From NCBI RefSeq assembly GCF_047729555.1, contig NZ_CP159825.1:248001-312000 (forward strand): a stretch of 64,000 bases of DNA, in the 5' to 3' direction. A model generated the notes under the pieces. It was given only the letters and a program-made list of their open reading frames with translations, had not been told where the DNA came from and did no database searches. Made by a program: the position numbers and the translations under genes. This stretch comes from Porticoccus sp905181945. GTDB lineage: Bacteria; Pseudomonadota; Gammaproteobacteria; Pseudomonadales; Porticoccaceae. Shown piece after piece: positions 43,848 to 53,740 of this stretch (position 1 is its first letter; every line of letters begins with the position of its first letter).

Positions 43848-44975
43848 ATGAATCAAAATAACAGTAATACGCTCAAGGCCACGCCGCTTAAGGATCTTCA
43901 TTTACAATTAGATGCACGCATGGTGCCTTTTGCGGGTTACGAGATGCCAGTGCAATACCCGAGTGGCGTAAAAAAAGAACATTTACATACTCGTCAACAT
44001 GCCGGATTGTTTGATGTTTCTCATATGGGGCAAATAATTATTACAGGAAAAGGTGTGGCGAAAGCCCTCGAGACATTGATTCCTGTTGAGCTAGAGAGCC
44101 TAGGCGTTAATAAACAGACCTATGCTTTGCTGACTAATGATCATGGAGGAATTCTCGATGATTTGATGATTACACGGTGGTCGGAGGACTGTTTTTTTCT
44201 TGTCGTTAATGCGGGTTGTAAAGACCGAGATCTTAAATATTTGAGAGATAATCTTGATGGATTTAATATTGACCACATGGAGAATCAAGGATTACTTGCA
44301 TTACAAGGACCTGCTGCCGAACAAGTAATAAAAGATTTGGCTCCGGAGTCACAAGAAATGCTATTCATGTCAGGTTCCCGCGTTAATTTAGCTGGAATCG
44401 ACTGCTATATAACTCGTTCTGGCTATACCGGCGAAGATGGATTTGAGATTTCTGCCCCGCCTGAGTTTTCTGAACCATTGGCTCGCAAGCTGTTATCTTA
44501 CGAGCGGGTAAGGGCTGCTGGTTTGGGTGCTAGGGACTCATTAAGATTAGAGGCAGGACTTTGCCTCTATGGCCATGATATTGATGCCCAGACTACCCCT
44601 ATTCAAGCTTCTTTGCTTTGGAGTATTAGCAAATCCCGTCGTTCGGATGGTGAAAAATCTGGGGGCTTCCCTGGTGCTGAAATTATTTTTCAAGAAACAA
44701 TGCATGGCCCTACACGAAAGCGTGTTGGCCTCAAAGTAGAAGGGAGAGCGCCAGTTCGAGAAGGCGCCGAACTTGTAAACAAAAAAAATGAAGTCATCGG
44801 TATTGTCACTAGCGGCGGTTTTGGTCCAACCCTTGATGCCCCGCTAGCTATGGGTTATGTAAAGACAGAGTATTCAAAAATAGGTACTGAGTTTGGAGCA
44901 ATTGTACGCGGCAAAGTACACCCAGTTTTTGTTCAGAAAATGCCATTTGTGCCAAATCGTTATTACCGCGGATAA
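43848..44975 (+). CDS. gcvT: Glycine cleavage system T protein (aminomethyltransferase)
   Basis: 375 aa. Transfers the methylene group from the H-protein lipoyl arm to tetrahydrofolate, releasing ammonia. HARMVPFAGYEMPVQYPSG-type N-terminus (LQLDARMVPFAGYEMPVQ), VSHMGQI, SGYTGEDGFEI and RDSLRLEAGLCLYGHD are family motifs. First gene of a gcvT-gcvP pair. Confidence 0.96.
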   Translation: MNQNNSNTLKATPLKDLHLQLDARMVPFAGYEMPVQYPSGVKKEHLHTRQHAGLFDVSHMGQIIITGKGVAKALETLIPVELESLGVNKQTYALLTNDHGGILDDLMITRWSEDCFFLVVNAGCKDRDLKYLRDNLDGFNIDHMENQGLLALQGPAAEQVIKDLAPESQEMLFMSGSRVNLAGIDCYITRSGYTGEDGFEISAPPEFSEPLARKLLSYERVRAAGLGARDSLRLEAGLCLYGHDIDAQTTPIQASLLWSISKSRRSDGEKSGGFPGAEIIFQETMHGPTRKRVGLKVEGRAPVREGAELVNKKNEVIGIVTSGGFGPTLDAPLAMGYVKTEYSKIGTEFGAIVRGKVHPVFVQKMPFVPNRYYRG

Positions 44976-45057
44976 AGAATTGATCTAATTATTAGTGCTA
45001 TCGATTAAAGACTTAACGCCAACGAAATATTAATTAAAAATATAGAGATATTGCTGC

Positions 45058-47913
45058 ATGAAATTACTAGTAGATCTGTCCAATAGCAATGAGTTTATTC
45101 GTCGACATATAGGTCCATCCGATGAAGACAAGCTAGCAATGCTCCAGAGTATTGGGTATGAATCTTTGGATTCTTTTATTAATGCAGTGGTCCCGAAAAA
45201 AATTCGTTTTTCTGAATCCCTTGATTTAGGTTGCGCGGCAACAGAGCAAGAAACATTGGACAAATTGGCAAGCATCGCCAGCAAGAACAAGGTGCTAAAA
45301 ACTCTCATTGGTCAGGGCTACTATAACACCATTACACCCAATGTGATTTTGCGAAATGTATTCGAGAACCCCGCCTGGTATACAGCCTACACCCCTTATC
45401 AGCCTGAAATTTCTCAAGGACGACTTGAGGCATTGATAAATTTCCAGACAATGATTATTGATCTGACTGGAATGGATTTAGCGAGTGCATCGTTGCTAGA
45501 TGAAGGAACTGCAGCGGCTGAAGCGATGACACTTTGTCGGCGGATGTCGAAATCTAAAGGTGCGATATTTTTTGTTGATAAGCATTGTTTTCCGCAAACA
45601 ATCGATGTAATTAAGACTCGAGCAGAACCAATGGGTTTGGATGTTGTTATCGGGGATCCATCTGAGATTGAAAAGCATGATTTGTTTGGAGTACTGCTGC
45701 AGTATCCAGGTGAAGATGGAGCAATTAGAGATTTTAGCAAAGTTGTGAAAATTGCTCACCAGAAGCAAGCACTAGTAGTTATGGCCGCAGATATCTTAAG
45801 CTTATTGTTGCTCAAAAGTCCTGGTGATATAGGCGCTGATGTAGCCATAGGGTGCACTCAGAGATTTGGTGTCCCGCTAGGTTTCGGAGGGCCGCATGCA
45901 GCTTACATGGCAACAAAAGACTTATTTAAGCGCTCACTGCCAGGTCGTTTAGTTGGCATCTCTCTTGATAGCAGCGGGAAGCCAGCTTACCGATTGGCCT
46001 TGCAGACTCGAGAGCAACATATCCGCCGAGAAAAGGCCACTAGTAATATCTGTACTGCGCAAGCACTTTTAGCAGTTATGGCAAGTATGTATGCAGTTTA
46101 CCATGGCCCTGTTGGACTCAAACGTATCGCTCAAAAAGTACATTGTCTTACAGCCATTTTTTCATCTGGTTTGAAGAAAATTGGGTATATGCCAGTGAAT
46201 GATAGTTTTTTTGACACACTCACTGTAGTTACAGGTCAGAATACTACTGCAATCCACAGGTCAGCTGTTTCCGCAGGGTTTAATTTGCGAATCATCGATG
46301 AGCTTCATCTGGGCGTCTCTTTTGATGAAACCACTTGCTCGACAGATATAGAAATTCTTTGGCGTGTGTTTAATAAAAATACGAATTTAACCGTCAATGA
46401 GGTGGAGTCTTTGGCAATCAGTGGGCTGCCAGTTGGATTATTACGCGAAGATATTCCTTTGTCTCATCAGGTATTCAACACTTACCATTCAGAGACCGAA
46501 ATGCTTCGTTATCTGCGAAAACTTTCAGATAAAGATATTGCGCTGGATCGTGCAATGATACCTCTTGGTTCATGCACAATGAAATTGAATGCTACAGCAG
46601 AAATGATACCTGTCAGCTGGCCAGAATTTGCGAATATTCACCCTTTTGCTCCATTTGATCAAACGACAGGTTATACGGAAATGATCAAAGAAGTCGAGTC
46701 CATGCTTTGTGTTGTGACAGGGTACGATGCAGTTTCTTTGCAACCCAATGCCGGATCTCAGGGAGAATACGCTGGATTGCTAGCCATTCGTGCCTATCAT
46801 GCGAGTCGAGGAGACTCAAATCGCAATATATGCTTAATTCCTAGTTCTGCTCATGGCACAAATCCTGCTTCTGCTCAGATGTGTGGCATGAAAGTAGTGG
46901 TAACTAGTTGCGACGAGAAAGGGAATGTCGATCTACAAGAACTTCGAGCGAGGGCGGAGGAGCACGCTGATAATTTAGCAGCTATTATGGTGACTTATCC
47001 TTCAACACATGGAGTATTTGAAGAAGGTATTGTTGAAATTTGCGATATAGTCCACCAGCATGGGGGTCAAGTCTATATTGATGGGGCCAATCTCAATGCC
47101 ATGGTCGGCCTTTGTAAGCCAGGAAAATTTGGTGGGGACGTCTCTCATTTAAATCTTCATAAGACCTTTTGTATCCCTCATGGTGGTGGTGGTCCTGGAG
47201 TTGGCCCTGTTGCGGTTAGTCAGCATTTAGCGCCCTATCTGCCAGGACACCAAAAGTTCACTCAAGATTCTACTGTGAATGCTGTTTCATCTGCCCCATG
47301 GGGTAGTGCCGGCATCCTTCCAATTACCTGGATGTACATGAAAATGATGGGAGCGGAGGGGTTAAAGCATGCGACTGAGGTAGCTATTTTAAGCGCAAAT
47401 TATATTGCAGGTCGCCTCAAAAACGATTATACAATTCTTTATACGGGAGCGAATGATCGAGTCGCACATGAATGCATTATAGATTTGCGAAAGATTAAGG
47501 ATGATGCTGGAGTTTCAGTCGACGATTTGGCAAAGCGGCTTATTGATTATGGCTTCCATGCTCCTACCATGTCATTTCCCGTTCCAGGCACCTTGATGAT
47601 TGAGCCTACTGAAAGTGAATCCAAAAATGAACTAGATCGTTTTTGTGATGCTATGCTAGAAATCCGAAAGGAAATTTTCGCTGTACAACAAGGTGAGTAC
47701 CCCGTGGATGACAACCCTCTCTGTCATGCGCCTCATGCTGCTGATATAGTAGCAGCTAATGACTGGAACAGAAGTTATTCAAGAGAGAAAGCGGCTTACC
47801 CTCTCGCATCGCTAAGAGACTCAAAGTATTGGCCTCCAGTTGGCAGAATTGACAATGTGCATGGGGATAAGAATTTAATTTGTGCTTGTGTGCCAACCTC
47901 GGATTACGAGTGA
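45058..47913 (+). CDS. gcvP: Glycine dehydrogenase (decarboxylating), P protein
   Basis: 951 aa, the fused homodimeric form of P protein. PLP-dependent decarboxylation of glycine. N-terminal FIRRHIGPSDED, glycine-rich GxxGxxGxGPxxxYLA-like parts, and the cofactor lysine in NLHKTFCIPHGGGGPG (Lys702). Follows gcvT by 82 bases with no gcvH between them, though H protein is required for the reaction. Confidence 0.96.
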   Translation: MKLLVDLSNSNEFIRRHIGPSDEDKLAMLQSIGYESLDSFINAVVPKKIRFSESLDLGCAATEQETLDKLASIASKNKVLKTLIGQGYYNTITPNVILRNVFENPAWYTAYTPYQPEISQGRLEALINFQTMIIDLTGMDLASASLLDEGTAAAEAMTLCRRMSKSKGAIFFVDKHCFPQTIDVIKTRAEPMGLDVVIGDPSEIEKHDLFGVLLQYPGEDGAIRDFSKVVKIAHQKQALVVMAADILSLLLLKSPGDIGADVAIGCTQRFGVPLGFGGPHAAYMATKDLFKRSLPGRLVGISLDSSGKPAYRLALQTREQHIRREKATSNICTAQALLAVMASMYAVYHGPVGLKRIAQKVHCLTAIFSSGLKKIGYMPVNDSFFDTLTVVTGQNTTAIHRSAVSAGFNLRIIDELHLGVSFDETTCSTDIEILWRVFNKNTNLTVNEVESLAISGLPVGLLREDIPLSHQVFNTYHSETEMLRYLRKLSDKDIALDRAMIPLGSCTMKLNATAEMIPVSWPEFANIHPFAPFDQTTGYTEMIKEVESMLCVVTGYDAVSLQPNAGSQGEYAGLLAIRAYHASRGDSNRNICLIPSSAHGTNPASAQMCGMKVVVTSCDEKGNVDLQELRARAEEHADNLAAIMVTYPSTHGVFEEGIVEICDIVHQHGGQVYIDGANLNAMVGLCKPGKFGGDVSHLNLHKTFCIPHGGGGPGVGPVAVSQHLAPYLPGHQKFTQDSTVNAVSSAPWGSAGILPITWMYMKMMGAEGLKHATEVAILSANYIAGRLKNDYTILYTGANDRVAHECIIDLRKIKDDAGVSVDDLAKRLIDYGFHAPTMSFPVPGTLMIEPTESESKNELDRFCDAMLEIRKEIFAVQQGEYPVDDNPLCHAPHAADIVAANDWNRSYSREKAAYPLASLRDSKYWPPVGRIDNVHGDKNLICACVPTSDYE

Positions 47914-47928
47914 TTAGCTGCCAGAAAT

Positions 47929-48711
47929 TTATTCTAGATCGACCTGTAAATTCAAAAAATTGATAATAATTTGATTGAATTCCTCCGGTTTTTCAGTATG
48001 TAACCAGTGGCCAGCATTATTTATAGTTTTCAATTGTGCTCTAGGAAATAATCTTAATATCTCATCAAGATGCTTGTCTTGTATGTATGGGGAATTCTTT
48101 CCCCTGACAAAAAGAGAAGAGCCTATAAACGGTTGTCCGGCAGGAGCTGAGGTTAACTTATCATGGTAATTAGCGATAATACCTTTCATGAAAAGCCGTA
48201 GGTCAAATTTTCCATCTATTCCACGAACAATATTTTTTAAAAGAAATGCCCTGATTGCGCCATTCTTAATACAGGATGATAGTAATTTGTCTGCTTCCGT
48301 TCTGGAGGATGGCCTTGTTTTAATTAAGACATTTAGTCCTGCAATTACTTCACCATAACGATCAGACTCATAATTGACAGGCGAAATATCCGCAATGACA
48401 ATTTTGTTGATCCTGTTGGCATGATTCAATGCTACTTGCATAGCAATTTTTCCACCCATGGAATGACCTATTAAGGCAGCCCGACTAAGATTTAAATCAT
48501 TCATCAGCCTGATGATATCGTTGGCCATGCAGGGATAATTCATTTCCTCGCTGTGGGGAGATTGACCATGGTTCCGAAGATCCGGTGCGATGACCATATA
48601 TTTATCTGAAAGCACTCGACCCAATAAGCCCAGATTGCTTCTAGAGCCAAACATGCCATGCAGTAATATTAAAGGTTCGCCAGCACCTTGAGTAGAGTAT
48701 TTTAATTTCAC
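47929..48711 (-). CDS. ybfF: Alpha/beta-hydrolase, YbfF-like esterase
   Basis: 260 aa. Lipase-type fold with oxyanion LLHGMFGS, nucleophile elbow LIGHSMGGK (Ser near 93-95) and the late catalytic histidine in NAGHWLHTEKP. APDLRNHGQSPHS is typical of YbfF. Esterase or thioesterase; the natural substrate is not known. Convergent with gcvP. Confidence 0.85.
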   Translation of the reverse strand: MKLKYSTQGAGEPLILLHGMFGSRSNLGLLGRVLSDKYMVIAPDLRNHGQSPHSEEMNYPCMANDIIRLMNDLNLSRAALIGHSMGGKIAMQVALNHANRINKIVIADISPVNYESDRYGEVIAGLNVLIKTRPSSRTEADKLLSSCIKNGAIRAFLLKNIVRGIDGKFDLRLFMKGIIANYHDKLTSAPAGQPFIGSSLFVRGKNSPYIQDKHLDEILRLFPRAQLKTINNAGHWLHTEKPEEFNQIIINFLNLQVDLE

Positions 48712-48798
48712 AATCGTCAGTTTATTTGAGTTAGTAAGTTTTTAGAAAAGAATTATTTTTTTGCCAGAAGATGGCTCTTGATAACTGAAGCTCTAACA

Positions 48799-50286
48799 TC
48801 AACTAAACATGCCGTCTTGTGACTCCAGCCCACCAAGGCAAATATATTTCAGTTCTAGATAATCATCAAGGCCGTATTTTGAACCTTCTCGGCCTTGCCC
48901 TGATTGTTTTATACCACCAAAAGGAGCCATTTCATTTGAGACCATACTTTCATTGATGCCAACGATACCATAGGCTAGTTGTTCTGAAATTCGCCAAATT
49001 CGATTGTTGTCAAGAGTATAAAAATAGGCTGCTAAACCATACTCTGTATCATTCGCTAGTGCGATAGCTTCAGCTTCAGTATTGAATTTGAATAAAGGAG
49101 CTACAGGACCAAAAATTTCTTCAGAAAAAATCCGCATGCATTTAACGGCATTATCAAGAACCGTGGGCTCTATAAAATTACGGCCTAGTTTTGAGCGACC
49201 CCCGCCGATTAGTGCTGTCGCACCTTTGCCGATAGCATCTTTAATGAGCGCGCAAACATTATCAGCAGCTTGTTCGTTTATTAAAGGCCCAATAGAGGTG
49301 TTTTCTGCAGCCCCTAAGCCCAAAGAAAGCTTTCCTACGGCATCGGTGAGTTTTTTAGAAAACTCTTTATAAACGCCCGATTGGATAAGAAATCGATTGG
49401 CGCAGATGCATGTTTGACCGGCATTTCTATACTTTGAGGCTATGGCCCCCTGCACAGCAAGATCTATATCTGCATCATCAAATACTATAAATGGCGCATT
49501 TCCTCCTAATTCCATAGAGGTGCGCTTAACAGTACTTGAGCTGGCAGCCATGATCTTTTTCCCTACGGCTGTAGACCCAGTAAAAGACAGTTTCTTTACT
49601 AGTGGATTGCTGGTGAGCTCAGACCCGATTTCTTCGGGATCGCCAACTATTACGTTTATAACACCCTCTGGAATACCAGCTCGTTCAGCCAAAGCAACGA
49701 GAGCCATAGCGGAAAGGGGCGTCTCGCTGGCAGGTTTACATACAACTGTACATCCAGCAGCCAGTGCTGGAGCAATCTTTCTAGCCAACATAGCACAAGG
49801 AAAATTCCAGGGAGTAATGCATGCTACAACGCCTATCGGCTGCTTGATAACAAATAGTTTTTTATCATTTGTTGGTTCAGGTATCAGATCCCCGTAGATG
49901 CGTTTAGCTTCTTCTGCGAACCATTCAATGTAGTTTGCTCCATAGACCACTTCTGCTCGTGCCTCAGCCAAAGGCTTGCCTTGTTCTGCTGTAAGAATTT
50001 GAGCAAGATCTTCTTTGTTGTCAATAACCAGGTTGTACCATTTGCGCATTAATTTTGATCGATCTTTGGGGTTCGTCTTGGCCCATAGTTTTTGAGCTGC
50101 ACTTGCTGCCCTAATCATTCTTTTAGCTTCCGTAGCCCCACATTTAGTCACATCGACAATGACAGCTCCATTAGCTGGATTTTTTACGGCAAGAGTGTGC
50201 CCGGTATCAGAAGATATCCACTCTCCATCAATAAAAGACTGAGTTTTGAGTAGTGATAAGTCATGTAATATTAAGGTCTTGTTCAT
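48799..50286 (-). CDS. gabD: NAD(P)-dependent succinate-semialdehyde dehydrogenase (GabD family)
   Basis: 495 aa aldehyde dehydrogenase. Catalytic glutamate in SMELGGNAPFIVFDDADID and catalytic cysteine in RNAGQTCICANR. ITPWNFPCAMLARKIAPALAAG and the ending GGIKQSGQGREGSKYG are typical of GabD. Oxidises succinate semialdehyde to succinate. No GABA transaminase is adjacent, so the exact substrate is inferred from similarity. The AraC regulator lies directly upstream on the same strand. Confidence 0.88.
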   Translation of the reverse strand: MNKTLILHDLSLLKTQSFIDGEWISSDTGHTLAVKNPANGAVIVDVTKCGATEAKRMIRAASAAQKLWAKTNPKDRSKLMRKWYNLVIDNKEDLAQILTAEQGKPLAEARAEVVYGANYIEWFAEEAKRIYGDLIPEPTNDKKLFVIKQPIGVVACITPWNFPCAMLARKIAPALAAGCTVVCKPASETPLSAMALVALAERAGIPEGVINVIVGDPEEIGSELTSNPLVKKLSFTGSTAVGKKIMAASSSTVKRTSMELGGNAPFIVFDDADIDLAVQGAIASKYRNAGQTCICANRFLIQSGVYKEFSKKLTDAVGKLSLGLGAAENTSIGPLINEQAADNVCALIKDAIGKGATALIGGGRSKLGRNFIEPTVLDNAVKCMRIFSEEIFGPVAPLFKFNTEAEAIALANDTEYGLAAYFYTLDNNRIWRISEQLAYGIVGINESMVSNEMAPFGGIKQSGQGREGSKYGLDDYLELKYICLGGLESQDGMFS

Positions 50287-50337
50287 GCGTAGCCTAGTTA
50301 AATATGAGCAAAATACTTAGACAAAGTGTCTAGTATT

Positions 50338-51279
50338 TTATTTCAATAACTGATACTTGCAATAATTTCTTGGGGTTAGCCCCGTCCAATTTTTGAAAGC
50401 CCTAGTAAACGATCTAGGTTCAATAAAACCAACTATCTCTGAAACCTCTTCAACGGAGAGCTTGCCTTTTACCAGCTTGTCGATAGCCGTTTCGCGTCGT
50501 ATGTTATCTTTTATCTTTTGATAACTAGTGCCTTCATCTTTTAGTCGCCTATAGAGAGTTAAAGGTTTTAAGTTTAGAAGTCTAGCCAAATTCTCTATTT
50601 TTGGAAAAATAAGTTTTTGTGAACTACTCTGCATAATTTCTCTTTCAATTTGAGATTCTAGGCTCACTTTATCCCCTGGAATTGTCATGATTTCTGCAGG
50701 GTGGTTGGCTAGAAATATATTTAATTCTCTGGTCGTTCGCACTAACGATTTTGTTAGATATTTATGAGAAAATGAGATACTGGTTCGCGCTTGTTTAAAT
50801 GACAGGTTTCCAGGGAACATAACGCGAAGCTCTTTTATGTGGGCTGGCATTTCATGACTAAAACAGGTGCCTTTTAGGCGGATAGTCTCTGCGATGTACC
50901 AGCTAGAGAATCGATGCCATGTCACTAAAAGCCATTCAGCTAAAAAGTGCTCGGGGTCAAGCTCAGGTTGCATTAAATGGAATTGCAGTTCAGTGATGTT
51001 GTTGTCGTTTGTGTGGAGTTGTATTTTTACAGAATCTATAATCAAATTATAAAAAAGAACCATTTTCTCCAATAAGTCTCCTAATGTTTTGCATTGATCT
51101 GAAAGCTCGCAAAACATTTGAAATATGCCATATTTGCATGGTTGCGCAGTAAATCCCATAAATTCATCATTTAGCTGCGTCTGAACTAGACGGAAAAGTC
51201 GTGCCACTTGATCAGTGTGGATTCTGCATCCTGTCTGCTCTATTAAGGTTGGATTAATACCAGCTCGCGCCAATAGCAC
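50338..51279 (-). CDS. AraC-family transcriptional regulator (N-terminus possibly lost)
   Basis: 313 aa from GTG 51279. An N-terminal arabinose-binding-type domain (OruR/ArgR-like) is followed by a C-terminal double helix-turn-helix (SVEEVSEIVGFIEPRSFTRAFKNWTGLTPRNY, near the end). The frame stays open upstream for 38 codons with family-like sequence (LYGIRQNNFDPKVLLARAGI). It has no standard start until an ATG at 51408, which a TAA at 51396-51394 cuts off. Either a damaged gene or one starting at a weak internal codon. Likely regulates gabD. Confidence 0.75.
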   Translation of the reverse strand: MLLARAGINPTLIEQTGCRIHTDQVARLFRLVQTQLNDEFMGFTAQPCKYGIFQMFCELSDQCKTLGDLLEKMVLFYNLIIDSVKIQLHTNDNNITELQFHLMQPELDPEHFLAEWLLVTWHRFSSWYIAETIRLKGTCFSHEMPAHIKELRVMFPGNLSFKQARTSISFSHKYLTKSLVRTTRELNIFLANHPAEIMTIPGDKVSLESQIEREIMQSSSQKLIFPKIENLARLLNLKPLTLYRRLKDEGTSYQKIKDNIRRETAIDKLVKGKLSVEEVSEIVGFIEPRSFTRAFKNWTGLTPRNYCKYQLLK

Positions 51280-51577
51280 CTTAGGGTCAAAATTATTTTG
51301 ACGTATTCCATAAAGACAGGACAGGACATGATGATGTGAAATTGTAGCGATAACTTGATCCTTAAGATATTGTATAAAATCGGTGAGTTTCTTTTAAAAA
51401 TTAACCATACTATAGTGTATTTTATTTATTTTATGAATTAATTAGTGAGTTTTAGAGGTAAAATTGGACCTTGTGCATCCTTTATGGCTCATTCATAGTA
51501 AAACTAATACAACACTTTGTTATGCTAGTGAATAATAACTGCACAGTCATTATTTAACTTATGCGAGGACGCCCCCA

Positions 51578-53734
51578 ATGACAGATACGTCTAAACCCAA
51601 TTATTCCAATTGGACAGACTTGGCTAAAAAAGAAATCAAGAGCCAAACCTTAGATCGCTTGCTATGGAAAACTCCAGAAGGAATCGAAATTAAACCTCTG
51701 TACACGTCCGAAGATGTTACTGGGCTGAAATATCAGGAAAGCCTTCCTGGCTTCATGCCATTTAAACGTGGCCCAAAAGCTACCATGTATGCAGGGCGCC
51801 CTTGGACCATCCGGCAGTATGCAGGATTCTCTACTGCAGAGGAATCTAATGCATTTTACCGTAGTAATCTGGAGGCTGGCCAGCAAGGATTGTCTGTAGC
51901 ATTTGATCTACCTACACACCGCGGTTATGACTCTGATCATGAGCGTGTTGAGGGAGATGTTGGCAAAGCCGGTGTTGCCATTGATTCTGTTGAAGACATG
52001 AAAATCCTTTTTAGAAATATCCCCTTAGATAAAGTCTCAGTTTCTATGACCATGAATGGGGCTGTATTGCCAGTGATGGCGAGCTTTATTGTTGCTGCCG
52101 AAGAGCAGGGCGTGAGAGCTGAAGCGCTCATGGGCACCTTGCAAAATGACATTCTTAAAGAATTTATGGTTCGAAATACCTATATTTATCCTCCCTCTCC
52201 ATCGATGCGTATTGTCGCTGACATTATCGGCTACACCTCTAAGTATATGCCCAAGTTCAATTCTATCTCTATTTCCGGATATCATATGCAGGAAGCTGGA
52301 GCCACCAATGTTCAAGAGTTAGCTTTTACGATTGCAGATGGTATTGAGTATGTAAGAACAGCTATAAATAGTGGCCTGGATGTTGATAATTTTGCCCCCA
52401 GATTGTCATTCTTTTTTGCAACTGGCATGAATTTTTTTATGGAGATAGCAAAACTTCGTGCGGCTAGAATTTTATGGGCAACGTTGATGAAAGAGAAATT
52501 TTCCCCCAAAAATGAAGCAGCGTTAATTCTCCGTACACACTGCCAAACTTCCGGTGTCAGCCTAACCAGCAAAGATCCTTACAATAATATAATCAGAACA
52601 ACCATTGAGGCTATGTCTGCTGTCCTTGGAGGTACGCAATCATTGCACACTAATGCATTCGACGAGGCTCTTGGTTTGCCAACAGAATTTTCTGCTCGTA
52701 TCGCTAGAAACACTCAGCTGGTGATCCAGGAAGAAACAGGTGTCACTCATGTGGCGGATCCCTTGGCTGGGTCTTACTACATAGAAACACTGACCGATCA
52801 GCTGGTCAAAGCGGCTCGAGAGTTAATTGATGAAGTGGAAGATATGGGAGGAATGACCAAGGCAGTTGAAACTGGTATGCCTAAATTAAGCATAGAGAAA
52901 GCAGCAGCATTAAAGCAAGCAAGAGTTGATCGAGGCGAAGAGGTTATTGTTGGCGTCAACAAATTTGAGCTAACAGAGGAGCCAAACATAGAGATTCTTG
53001 ATATTAATAACACTTCTGTCCGTGACTCTCAAATTGAAAAATTGAAAAAAATTCGTCAAGAACGTGATGATGTTTTATGTCAGAATGCTCTTGATGCCCT
53101 CACTGAGTCAGCGACCACAGGGCATGGGAATTTGTTGGATTTGGCAGTAAATGCTGCTCGATTGCGAGCAACAGTTGGTGAAATTTCTTTTGCATTAGAA
53201 AAAGAGTGGGGAAGGCATCAGGCTGTGACAAGAACTATTAGTGGTGTTTACGGTTCCGCCTACGAGGGGGATAAAGAGTTTTCTGCCATCCAGGAAAAAG
53301 TAAAAGCCTTTGCGATCGATACTGGTAGGCGGCCACGCATGCTGGTGGCAAAAATGGGACAGGATGGACATGATCGGGGAGCCAAAGTGATTGCTACAGC
53401 ATTTGCTGATATTGGTTTTGACGTGGATATTAGCCCCATGTTTCAAACCCCAAAAGAAGCTGCTCGTATGGCAATCGAAAATGATGTACATATAGTAGGG
53501 GTCTCTTCTCAAGCCGCCGGACATAAAACGTTAGTACCCCAGTTAATCAAAGCTTTAGCTGATCATGGGGCAGCAGAAATTAAAGTAGTTTGTGGTGGCG
53601 TTATCCCTCCTCAGGATTATCAGGAGCTATACGATGGTGGGGTTATTGCTATATACGGCCCAGGCACGAATATCCCATCTGCTGCTGCAGAAATTCTCGA
53701 ATTACTTTGTAGAAATGCTGATAATGAAGAATAG
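51578..53734 (+). CDS. scpA: Methylmalonyl-CoA mutase (single-chain, B12-dependent)
   Basis: 718 aa, with the substrate barrel (about 20-560) and the cobalamin domain in one chain. TMYAGRPWTIRQYAGFSTAEESN and the cobalamin motif DGHDRGAKV (axial His598) are diagnostic of methylmalonyl- rather than isobutyryl-CoA mutase. Interconverts methylmalonyl-CoA and succinyl-CoA. First gene of the propionate cluster, 6 bases before pccB. GAGGA precedes the ATG. Confidence 0.96.
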   Translation: MTDTSKPNYSNWTDLAKKEIKSQTLDRLLWKTPEGIEIKPLYTSEDVTGLKYQESLPGFMPFKRGPKATMYAGRPWTIRQYAGFSTAEESNAFYRSNLEAGQQGLSVAFDLPTHRGYDSDHERVEGDVGKAGVAIDSVEDMKILFRNIPLDKVSVSMTMNGAVLPVMASFIVAAEEQGVRAEALMGTLQNDILKEFMVRNTYIYPPSPSMRIVADIIGYTSKYMPKFNSISISGYHMQEAGATNVQELAFTIADGIEYVRTAINSGLDVDNFAPRLSFFFATGMNFFMEIAKLRAARILWATLMKEKFSPKNEAALILRTHCQTSGVSLTSKDPYNNIIRTTIEAMSAVLGGTQSLHTNAFDEALGLPTEFSARIARNTQLVIQEETGVTHVADPLAGSYYIETLTDQLVKAARELIDEVEDMGGMTKAVETGMPKLSIEKAAALKQARVDRGEEVIVGVNKFELTEEPNIEILDINNTSVRDSQIEKLKKIRQERDDVLCQNALDALTESATTGHGNLLDLAVNAARLRATVGEISFALEKEWGRHQAVTRTISGVYGSAYEGDKEFSAIQEKVKAFAIDTGRRPRMLVAKMGQDGHDRGAKVIATAFADIGFDVDISPMFQTPKEAARMAIENDVHIVGVSSQAAGHKTLVPQLIKALADHGAAEIKVVCGGVIPPQDYQELYDGGVIAIYGPGTNIPSAAAEILELLCRNADNEE

Positions 53735-53740
53735 GAGAAT

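Noticed and set aside
49442..49897. 151-codon plus-strand frame inside gabD
   Set aside because: Antisense to the aldehyde dehydrogenase catalytic region; no motif of its own.
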